Positions 34,082 through 41,800 of a stretch of 64,000 nucleotides of DNA are shown piece by piece (position 1 is the first letter of the stretch; every line of letters begins with the position of its first letter). Below the pieces are notes generated by a model. It searched no databases and was not told where the DNA came from. It saw only the letters and a list, made by a program, of their open reading frames with translations. The DNA is from FW021-bin31 sp964478125 (GTDB taxonomy: Bacteria > Bacteroidota > Bacteroidia > Chitinophagales > Chitinophagaceae): the NCBI GenBank assembly GCA_964478125.1, contig CAYZGR010000008.1:13215-77214 (forward strand). The letters run 5' to 3'. The position numbers were made by a program, and so were the translations under genes.

Positions 34082-35649
34082 TGGATACCCTGCATCAGCT
34101 TGCAAGTTTTGTCAGCCGGGAGTCGGATAAACTGATTCAACAGACCCTGGTCCATTCCGGCCTCACTTTCCTGTCCCTTTGCCTGGCGCTCCTCATCAGT
34201 TTGCCTGTTGGGATATGGATCAGCCGGAAAATGAAATGGTCAAGGACCATTTTGAGTATTGCCGGTATATTACAAACGATCCCCAGTATCGCGCTGCTGG
34301 GTTTCCTCATCCCCTTTTTGGGCATAGGGGTAAAACCGGCCATCGTGGCCCTGTTTCTATATGCACTACTACCGATCCTCAGGAATACATACACGGGTAT
34401 CCGCGAGGTGGATCCCGCTGTCAAAGAGTCTGCTGTGGCCATGGGCATGACCCCATGGCAGGTTTTGCTGAAAGTAGAACTGCCCCTGGCATTTCCGGTT
34501 ATCCTTGCCGGGATACGAACTGCAACGGTGATCAACGTAGGAGTGGCCACGCTGGCGGCTTATATTGGCGCGGGAGGCCTGGGAGAATTTATTTTCGGAG
34601 GCATCGCGTTGAATAATTCCGCCATGATCCTGGCAGGTGCCGTTCCTGCCGCTTTGCTGGCATTGTTATTCGATTTCTTATTATCCAGACTAGAGCATAC
34701 TTCCATCAAGAAGATAAAAAAGACGGGGATTATCGTACTGGTCGGCTTTCTGGTACTCTCCTCTTTTTATTTCATTCCTTCTGTTTTCGGGAGCAAGTTG
34801 ATCGCGGGCTTCCCCGCGGAATTCATGGGGAGGCCGGATGGATATCCCGGACTGAAAAAAACATATCATCTCAAGATCAGTACCCTGGTCGTTAATGAAG
34901 CCTTGCTGTATAAAGCCGTTAAAGAAAAACAGGTGGATGTGATCAGCGGATACTCAACCGACGGACGGATAAAAGCTTATAACTTAAAGATACTGAAAGA
35001 TAATAAACACGCGTTTCCCCCTTATTATGCGGCGCCGCTGGTGAGGAAATCCGTTTTGAAGAAGTATCCCGCACTGCGATCTTCCCTGAACCTTCTGGCC
35101 GGAAAGATCACCGATTCCCTTATGTTACGCATGAACTACAAAGTGGATTATCTGAAAAAAAGTCCTGCACAGGTGGCAGAAACGTTCCTTAAGGACCACG
35201 GGCTTTACAAGCCGCCACGCGGAGGTCACCGGGGGACGGTCCGGATCGGCTCCAAGATATTTTCGGAACAATATATTCTTGTAGAGATCTACCGACGGCT
35301 GATCGAGGGAAACACTAACCTGGAGGTTGAAACAGTAAAAGGCCTTGGCGGTACGAAAATTTGTTTCGACGCGCTGCTGAACGATCAGATTGACCTGTAT
35401 CCGGAATACACGGGCACGGCTCTGCAGGTGATCCTGCAGACGCCGCAGGAAAAAATGGATTCCCTGGAAGCTCAAAAAGAAAGGCGCTATTCCTATATAA
35501 AGGAACAATTTGAGAAAAGGTACCGGCTGGAATGGTTAAAACCCATCGGGTTCAACAATACCTATGCCATAATAATGCGCCAAAAGCAGGCTAAAAGACT
35601 ACATGTGACTACGATAAGCGACCTCCAGCAATACCTTTCCGGGAGATAA
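34081..35649 (+). CDS. ABC permease fused to a lobe-swapped substrate-binding domain
   Basis: The 522-residue protein joins a permease (residues 1-205, with the EAA loop GMTPWQVLLKVELPLAFPVILAG near 122-144) through an extra membrane helix (about 215-231) to an OpuAC/OsmF-like binding domain on the outer face. In the binding domain the lobe normally second (FMGRPDGYPGLKKTY, VDVISGYSTDGRIKAYNL, FPPYYAAPLVRK; residues 240-375) comes first. The lobe normally first (VRIGSKIFSEQYILVEIY, GLGGTKICFDALLNDQIDLYPEYTGTAL; residues 386-522) comes last. The linker YKPPRGGHRG joins the native ends. Substrate is uncertain: betaine-like by family, corrinoid-related by context. Confidence 0.9.
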   Translation: MDTLHQLASFVSRESDKLIQQTLVHSGLTFLSLCLALLISLPVGIWISRKMKWSRTILSIAGILQTIPSIALLGFLIPFLGIGVKPAIVALFLYALLPILRNTYTGIREVDPAVKESAVAMGMTPWQVLLKVELPLAFPVILAGIRTATVINVGVATLAAYIGAGGLGEFIFGGIALNNSAMILAGAVPAALLALLFDFLLSRLEHTSIKKIKKTGIIVLVGFLVLSSFYFIPSVFGSKLIAGFPAEFMGRPDGYPGLKKTYHLKISTLVVNEALLYKAVKEKQVDVISGYSTDGRIKAYNLKILKDNKHAFPPYYAAPLVRKSVLKKYPALRSSLNLLAGKITDSLMLRMNYKVDYLKKSPAQVAETFLKDHGLYKPPRGGHRGTVRIGSKIFSEQYILVEIYRRLIEGNTNLEVETVKGLGGTKICFDALLNDQIDLYPEYTGTALQVILQTPQEKMDSLEAQKERRYSYIKEQFEKRYRLEWLKPIGFNNTYAIIMRQKQAKRLHVTTISDLQQYLSGR

Positions 35650-36041
35650 AACACCCGCTTTAATTTTTGAGCCGGATAGCTGTCCGGATGGCGAAAATTA
35701 TCCAATCTCCTATAGGGAATTTAAGTAATAGATAAAATTTCAGAATCAGGTTGAAGACACATACCATAATTGCAATGGTTTTGAACGATGAATGTTTAGT
35801 TTAGTATGCGGTTTATTGCTTTTATTACCGGACCTTTCATGCCTAACCTGCCTACCGGGGCACGCCGGCGATACCCCGTCAGTCGCAGAGCGGCATAAGT
35901 TCGGTAAAATTTATAGTTCCCATTTTTATAGGAATCGCGTAGCGACGAAAGGAACTGATTTAAGGGCTTAATAGAACAATATCCCTATTTCTATAAAATT
36001 TTTTACCTTAGTAAAAGTATTTTCATCTCTTTTATCAGGCC
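35650..36041. other. Intergenic region with inverted repeats, no gene
   Basis: The 392-bp gap has no convincing reading frame. CCGGA/TCCGG at 35672-35687 could be a weak hairpin after the permease gene. A GC-rich block at about 35858-35898 (CCGGGGCACGCCGGCGATACC) is followed by AGTTCC (35915-35920) pairing with GGAACT (35951-35956) around a TCGC-GTA-GCGA hairpin (35935-35945). No exact TAnnTTTG motif precedes the TetR gene; TTACCTTAG is the nearest. Confidence 0.5.
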
Positions 36042-36626
36042 ATGGAAGAACAAAAATTCCAAATCATAGAGGCGGCGGGGAAGCTGCTGACGGTATTTGG
36101 CGTCAAAGGACTCACCATAAAGACGCTGGTAGAGGAAATGAAAATCCCGGAAAGCGCCATTTATAAACATTTTGATAATGAAGAAGAAATTATGGTCGCC
36201 CTGCTGGATTATATGGCCGGAGATATGGATGATCGGTTTAAGAAAGCTATTTCTCCCGACCAGGACCCGGAAGCTCAGTTTATCGCGCTCTTTCAAAATC
36301 AATTCTCGTTTGCTGAAAAACACCCCCAAATGGTAATGGCCATGTTTTCCAAAGACCTGAAGGAAATCAGCCCCCGCCTGAACCAGAACATCTTGAAGAA
36401 CATCGCCGTAATCACAAAACATCTGGAGCCCATTATCCTCAAGGGACAGCAGTCAAAATTATTTACCACGGTGGTGGACACCAGAAATTTAACCCATATT
36501 ATCATACGTACCTTCCACCTGCAAATGCAAAAATGGCAAGCTACGGACTTCAGATTTGATATCAAGTATTATGGCAACAATATGATAGAATCCATATTAG
36601 GCCTGATCGAAACAGAAAAACATTAA
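36042..36626 (+). CDS. TetR/AcrR-family transcriptional regulator
   Basis: The 194-residue protein has an N-terminal TetR helix-turn-helix (IIEAAGKLLTVFGVKGLTIKTLVEEMKIPESAIYKHFDNEEEIMVALL) and a helical ligand-binding C-terminal domain. The ligand and targets are unknown. The gene is convergent with the membrane protein gene that ends 8 bp downstream, and is separated from the upstream ABC operon by 392 bp. It may act on its own promoter or on genes outside the immediate block. Confidence 0.88.
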   Translation: MEEQKFQIIEAAGKLLTVFGVKGLTIKTLVEEMKIPESAIYKHFDNEEEIMVALLDYMAGDMDDRFKKAISPDQDPEAQFIALFQNQFSFAEKHPQMVMAMFSKDLKEISPRLNQNILKNIAVITKHLEPIILKGQQSKLFTTVVDTRNLTHIIIRTFHLQMQKWQATDFRFDIKYYGNNMIESILGLIETEKH

Positions 36627-36633
36627 GGACGGT

Positions 36634-37938
36634 CTATGCCGGTTGAGAACCCGGTTCCGCGGTAGCGAGAGATTGATGCGCAGTAACACCTGAAGTACAC
36701 TTCTTTTTTTCAAATAACGCGCTGAAGACTATTCTAAAATGACCGGTCCATAACAATACCGGTCCCAGCCATAAAGGTATAGTGGTATAAAACATCCATG
36801 AGCTGAAAGAAGGTATATACAGGTTGAGCAGCCGGAGGCCGGACTGCCCGAACAAGAGGATTTCCGTAAGTATAAAACCGGTCAGGAACAGCCATAGTCC
36901 CGTTCCGGTCACTTTATGGAACAGTAGCATTCTCTCTTGTATATAATAAGCCAGGATAAAAAGCGTATAAACGCCCAAAAAGACAAGATGCAAATAAGCA
37001 ATGATCAGGTTGCGGTTGCTCACCGTCATACGGACAATATCCGGGAACGCTCCTAAAAACTGGAATAAATATTTTAGGGTAAGAAAGATAAAAACAAGGA
37101 CGCCTGTCGCATACACAACGGGGTGGGAACATGCCCTGATCTCTTTTCTACACTTATAAAGCAATTGAAAAAGAGGTACCAGGGCAAATAGTTGGATCAA
37201 ACCGGCCAGTCCGGCTATAATAAAAACGAACGCGGGCGGCTTAGACCACAGAACAGATAAAAGAAAAGCCGGCAAACAACTCCAGAACAACAGGCGATAA
37301 AACCATAAGGCCCGTCTTTTAGAAAAACTGATCTGATTTTTCTCCAGCCAATTAAAGAATAAGGCCAGCATCCCAAATATAAACCAGCCGTTATATTGAA
37401 AATGAAGATAAAAATAAATGGCATTCATCGCCTCCGGTCTTCCACCATAGCCTGAGGCCATCAGGGCGCCCATTGTATACGGGCCCAGAGAAGAAAATAC
37501 CAGAAAGAACAAAGCCGCCCTCGCCAGCTTTAAAGAAAAACGCCGGTTGCCTCCAACCGTATCCCTGTAGAACCGCACGGCAAACCAATAGGTTACCCAT
37601 ATATAAAGCGTTGAAAAGGAAGTAGAAACAGCCGCATACCCCCGAAACGGGAAACTGAAAAACATTCCCCATACAGAAAACAACGCCGCGAAAAAAATAA
37701 AAGAATAGGTTTTGTTTTTGATCTTCCTCTTATCCGGAAAAGCATGGTAGAAACAGATAAACAGCGCCATGAACCCCCAACCGCCAAAGGCAAAATGAGA
37801 ATGAGCTTCCATAAAATTGGAATAATCAAGAAAAGGCACGGTCGTGTAACGAAAGGCCCGGAGTATCAGGCCCGCCGTGGCCACGATCAATAGATTAAAT
37901 AAAACAATGGAAAGCCCCTTCTTTTCTATTGGCTGCAT
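36634..37938 (-). CDS. Polytopic membrane protein with conserved histidines
   Basis: The 434-residue product has about twelve membrane helices. Helix-associated histidines occur in EAHSHFAFGGWGFMALF, ICFYHAFP, YFYLHFQYNGWFIFGML and LIAYLHLVFLG, a pattern reminiscent of haem-binding helices in NnrS or haem-copper oxidase subunit I homologs. The usual full ligand set of an oxidase cannot be assigned, so any haem role is inference. A TTG at 37980 is in frame, but ATG 37938 (MQPIEKKG) looks better. The siderophore receptor gene lies upstream on the same strand, 217 bp away. Confidence 0.75.
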   Translation of the reverse strand: MQPIEKKGLSIVLFNLLIVATAGLILRAFRYTTVPFLDYSNFMEAHSHFAFGGWGFMALFICFYHAFPDKRKIKNKTYSFIFFAALFSVWGMFFSFPFRGYAAVSTSFSTLYIWVTYWFAVRFYRDTVGGNRRFSLKLARAALFFLVFSSLGPYTMGALMASGYGGRPEAMNAIYFYLHFQYNGWFIFGMLALFFNWLEKNQISFSKRRALWFYRLLFWSCLPAFLLSVLWSKPPAFVFIIAGLAGLIQLFALVPLFQLLYKCRKEIRACSHPVVYATGVLVFIFLTLKYLFQFLGAFPDIVRMTVSNRNLIIAYLHLVFLGVYTLFILAYYIQERMLLFHKVTGTGLWLFLTGFILTEILLFGQSGLRLLNLYIPSFSSWMFYTTIPLWLGPVLLWTGHFRIVFSALFEKKKCTSGVTAHQSLATAEPGSQPA

Positions 37939-38155
37939 TTTCTGCGCATTCAAATTATCAATTGCCGGAACGGGGCTCAAAAACGCTATTCGCCAGGCAC
38001 TGTTAGCCAGGTGGAAGTACCATTATTTAAAACCCTACGGGATCAAAATTATGAAATCCTCCAAACAAGACAATTACCTCTTAATTAGTTTTACATTCCT
38101 TTTACAAACATGTAGACAAACCGCTTTATACCCTAAGAATTTAGAATAAATACAT

Positions 38156-40345
38156 TTAAAAAGAGAGCTTAAGATTCACGGCAAAGTTCCGCGGCGCTTG
38201 AATGCGAAGACGGTTGTCCCAGTATTGTTCACTGGTCAGGTTATTCAGTTTCAAACCCAGGCGATAAAATTTATGTTTATAAAAGACCGTGGCATCCAAA
38301 ACCGTATAACCGGGTAGGTTAAATTTGGAAGCAAAGTGTTTAATGGTATGCACCCGGCCACCGTACACTCCGCCGCCGCCTATGCCGAATCCCTTAAATA
38401 TTCCGCGGGTTATGGTATAACTCAACCAGAGATTGGCCGTGTTTTCCGGTCCCGCGCCATCCGGGCGTAAACCGCTCATTCCGTCATCCGCTTTTTGATA
38501 TTCGCAAAAGTTATAACTGTAACCTGCCAGAACGTTCAGGCCATGAAGCGGATTGAATGTTGCACTGAAATCTATCCCCCGGCTTAACTCCGTACCATCC
38601 TGGACAGAATAATTTTCATGCTTGAGGTCATCGCGTAAGATATCTTTTACTTGTATATTATAAAAGCTGAGCGTACTTAATAGTCTTCCATGTAACACTT
38701 TTACTTTTATCCCCGCTTCCAGCTGGTTGGCTTCCTGCGGTTTAAAGGTCTTGCCCTCGAAGTCCGTTCCATTTACATTCTGGAAGCCGTTCATTAAATT
38801 CGCGAACAAGGATATTTTGTCGATAACCGGTTGATACACCAATCCGACCTTGGGAGAAAAAGCGGTCTGTCCGTATTGCCCTTTTACCCGTCCTGTAGCC
38901 GGCTCGGGGGTCCCCTTATTCTCAAAACGATCTACCCGCAAGCTCAACAGGACAGACCATCTTTTATTAAAGGATAACACATCGGAGACATAAGCGCTAT
39001 ACGTATTCTGATCGGCCGATTTATTTTTATAAGTTGCGTTCGCCAGACGGGCGTCCACATGGGCCCGGCTGAAAGAATTATAATTTGTCCCCTTTTTTAT
39101 AAAATTAGCGGTATCCATTTTAATATTGGCTTCCGATGTTTTAGAGGTATAATGATAAAAATCAAGCCCCAGGAGCAGCCGGTTAGTGAATTTCCCGAAG
39201 GTACTGTTGTTCAAAAAATTTTGTTGGAGCTCTGTAGTTGAATAATTATGCGGCCCCGCAGTGACGGAACGGGCTAGAGCGGAATCCGAAACGCCTATTA
39301 GCGACAACATGAGGCCCTCCAAATCTGAAGAGGTTCTTACGAAGCCGGTCTGTGATTTCCAGGAATCATTCATCTTCGCGTTTACCCTTACCCGGACATT
39401 GGCCTGCCGCGCGTGATAAAACACATCGTTATCTGTGAAAGCATGTTTGAAATCAAGCGGCAGATCACGCACGTCCGAAACCCCGGTTTGGGCATAGGGC
39501 GTGAACCAAAAGGGAGAAGTGGCCTTCCGGTTGTTATATTCCCCATCCACGATAACAGAAACGTGGTTACTGATCCGGTAAGATAAGGAAGGGGCAGCGA
39601 AAACATGTTTTGCAAAACCTGCATCCTGCCATGATGCTTCGGTCTGACCGGCCCCGTTGATACGAAAAAGCAGCGTATGTTTTTTATTCAACGGTGTATT
39701 AAGATCAAGGGTAAGCCTGTTGAGCCCAAAGCTTCCGAAAGTATAAGAAAGATTTCCGCCGATATGATCATACGGCTGCTTGGTCACAATATTTACCAGT
39801 CCTCCGTATGAGGTGAGGCTACTGCCAAATAAAGTGGCGGAAGGTCCCCGGATAACTTCCACCTTTTCAATATTCGCAGGATCTATATCAGTCATCGTAT
39901 ACCCGCTCATCCCGTTAACAATCTGGCTCCGTACCTTAAATCCCCTGGAAGAAATATCCATCCGTCCATTATTAGCATACGACGGGATCTCCGTACCCGC
40001 AATATTTTTAAAAATATCATTATAATTCACTGCCATTTGTTCACTCATCACACTTTTGGGTATCGTATTATATACCTGCGGGTTTTCTAAATTGGTCAAA
40101 GGCATCTTGGCCACATAATCACTTGAATAGGCGGCAAACTTGTTACGGCCAAAAGCCACTGTTATTCCTTTTAATTTAAAGATGGAATCTTTTAAAGAAG
40201 AAGACGGCTTACTTTCCGTATCCAACGTACTGTCCCCTGGCAGTTCCCATCCCCGGGCCGGTAAAAATTCCTGATGTAAAGATTGCGCGAATAGGCCGGA
40301 GTACCATATAATGATGCTGAATAAAAGTAGGATGATGAATTTCAC
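38156..40345 (-). CDS. TonB-dependent siderophore receptor
   Basis: The 729-residue outer-membrane receptor has a signal peptide (ending LFAQS), a plug domain (VMSEQMAVNYNDIFKNIAGTE, MDISSRGFKVRSQIVNGMSGY, IEKVEVIRGPSATLFGSSLTSYGGLVNIVTKQP) and a barrel ending NFAVNLKLSF. The plug pattern is that of FhuA/FecA-type siderophore receptors. The start appears to be a GTG at 40345. A -7 motif lies 69 bp upstream. The AraC-type gene just upstream on the same strand is a likely regulator. Confidence 0.9.
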   Translation of the reverse strand: MKFIILLLFSIIIWYSGLFAQSLHQEFLPARGWELPGDSTLDTESKPSSSLKDSIFKLKGITVAFGRNKFAAYSSDYVAKMPLTNLENPQVYNTIPKSVMSEQMAVNYNDIFKNIAGTEIPSYANNGRMDISSRGFKVRSQIVNGMSGYTMTDIDPANIEKVEVIRGPSATLFGSSLTSYGGLVNIVTKQPYDHIGGNLSYTFGSFGLNRLTLDLNTPLNKKHTLLFRINGAGQTEASWQDAGFAKHVFAAPSLSYRISNHVSVIVDGEYNNRKATSPFWFTPYAQTGVSDVRDLPLDFKHAFTDNDVFYHARQANVRVRVNAKMNDSWKSQTGFVRTSSDLEGLMLSLIGVSDSALARSVTAGPHNYSTTELQQNFLNNSTFGKFTNRLLLGLDFYHYTSKTSEANIKMDTANFIKKGTNYNSFSRAHVDARLANATYKNKSADQNTYSAYVSDVLSFNKRWSVLLSLRVDRFENKGTPEPATGRVKGQYGQTAFSPKVGLVYQPVIDKISLFANLMNGFQNVNGTDFEGKTFKPQEANQLEAGIKVKVLHGRLLSTLSFYNIQVKDILRDDLKHENYSVQDGTELSRGIDFSATFNPLHGLNVLAGYSYNFCEYQKADDGMSGLRPDGAGPENTANLWLSYTITRGIFKGFGIGGGGVYGGRVHTIKHFASKFNLPGYTVLDATVFYKHKFYRLGLKLNNLTSEQYWDNRLRIQAPRNFAVNLKLSF

Positions 40346-40413
40346 CGGAAAGTTTTGTTATTTTATAATAAAACCAGAGCTCACACACCCCTATGGTCTG
40401 TATGCTAGGGCGG

Positions 40414-40421
40414 CAAAACTA
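40414..40421 (-). promoter_or_regulatory. -7 promoter motif for the siderophore receptor
   Basis: The minus strand reads TAGTTTTG, matching TAnnTTTG, 69 bp upstream of the GTG start. The spacing leaves room for an operator or leader. Confidence 0.45.
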
Positions 40422-40604
40422 CTCCGCAGTGATATAATTCTATTTACGCTATCTGGAAAAAGGTTTTTTGAATCGGAAATTAAAGCTTGGTGGGATGGAT
40501 ACACGTCCTCTCCCAAAGCTATTTTTGACGACTACACAATAAATACGTCCCGGATGTATTCTTGACTCCAACAGCAGTCTCTGCCAAATCCTATGTAAAG
40601 TTCT

Positions 40605-41540
40605 TTAGCGCAGCAATTCGCAGGGTTTCAACCCGGTATGTTTCTTAAAGGCGGTACTAAAATGTGAAATACAGGAATAGCCCATCATAACAGCTACTTC
40701 AGAAACGGGAAGGCCTTTTTCATTCAGGAGATAGCGTGCACGTTCCATACGTTCTTTCTGAAAATAGTCATAAATGGTAGAACCAAACATGGCTTTAAAT
40801 CCTTTTTTGAGGTAGCATTCATTCATAGCTACCATCCTGGCAAGCTCTCTGATGGTTACGGGAGAATCCAGGCGCTCGGTCAGGATCGTACGCGCTTTCA
40901 TGATCTTTTCCCTATCTTTTGCATGAGTCAAAAAGCGACACCCGTATCTCTGCTCCCGGTTGTTGTTTCTTATGAACTGGTCTGAACTGTACAGTAACAA
41001 TTCCATGCTCTTGCTCTGGAGGAAAATATTTTTTAATACGCCCTTATACGGATGATGAATGATCTGCTCAAGGGCGATCTTGGTTTTTGTCCCGGGAGAA
41101 AGCGATTTGAAGTATTGGTTTCCTGTTTCAAAAATAGTGGTCAATTGTGTGGTATCCAGACTTTTCAATAAACCGGGATGATAACTGATATTGATCACTT
41201 CCATAACAGGCGCGGGCTTATTCCGCTTGTGTTTTCTGGACAGTTCACATCCGGAGTTCTGGCAGGCGGGATTGCTGCAATAGCGGTTTCCCACCAGGCA
41301 ATAACGAAGCTCAATAGTGGGAACTTTTTCCCTGGATTGCGTATTACAATATACTATTCCCACATCTTCCACCGGCCAGGCCTGCGGAAATGCATAACGC
41401 TTTACTTCCACACGCAACTGATCTTCCAGTTCCTCTTCCTCGTTTTCAATCAATTTTAGCTCGTCTTCAAGGCAGGATTGAGGTAAAGCAATGGATAATA
41501 TATCTGGAGGAGAATCTTTTCTCCGGCTGTTCATTTTCAT
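40605..41540 (-). CDS. AraC-family regulator with N-terminal cysteine cluster
   Basis: The 311-residue protein ends in an AraC DNA-binding domain with two helix-turn-helices (VTIRELARMVAMNECYLKKGFK, LPVSEVAVMMGYSCISHFSTAFKKHTGLKP; about residues 215-311), close to PchR-type regulators of siderophore genes. The N-terminal region is unusual: Cys65, then Cys81-x6-Cys88-x4-Cys93-x4-Cys98, which could bind a metal or Fe-S cluster or form disulfides. It lies 259 bp upstream of the siderophore receptor on the same strand. ATGs at 41540 and 41534 are both possible. Confidence 0.88.
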   Translation of the reverse strand: MKMNSRRKDSPPDILSIALPQSCLEDELKLIENEEEELEDQLRVEVKRYAFPQAWPVEDVGIVYCNTQSREKVPTIELRYCLVGNRYCSNPACQNSGCELSRKHKRNKPAPVMEVINISYHPGLLKSLDTTQLTTIFETGNQYFKSLSPGTKTKIALEQIIHHPYKGVLKNIFLQSKSMELLLYSSDQFIRNNNREQRYGCRFLTHAKDREKIMKARTILTERLDSPVTIRELARMVAMNECYLKKGFKAMFGSTIYDYFQKERMERARYLLNEKGLPVSEVAVMMGYSCISHFSTAFKKHTGLKPCELLR

Positions 41541-41547
41541 AATAGGA

Positions 41548-41555
41548 CAAAGGTA
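41548..41555 (-). promoter_or_regulatory. -7 promoter motif of the AraC-type gene
   Basis: The minus strand reads TACCTTTG, 7 bp before ATG 41540 and 13 bp before ATG 41534. The leader is very short with either start. Confidence 0.5.
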
Positions 41556-41721
41556 CTATTTTAATCTTATCATAAAAGCAATACACATACGATAACGGGG
41601 CGCTGCCAGACATCGGCGCCCGAATTTACAATTTACTGACAATACGATTATCGACTAAATGAATACAAATTTCGCCTCGAAAAGTTATTCAGGAGGGAAG
41701 GACTATAAAGTAGTCAAACGC

Positions 41722-41751
41722 TTGAAAATCGCTTAAAATTACGTATTTTTG
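41722..41751 (+). promoter_or_regulatory. gyrB promoter
   Basis: TTG at 41722-41724 and TATTTTTG at 41744-41751, spaced by 19 bp, match the Bacteroidota -33/-7 promoter. Transcription should start near 41755, which rules out the ATG at 41753 as the start codon. Confidence 0.7.
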
Positions 41752-41800
41752 CATGTTCATATCATTTTTTGAATCTAAAAGAGAAATTCACGACTTAAAA

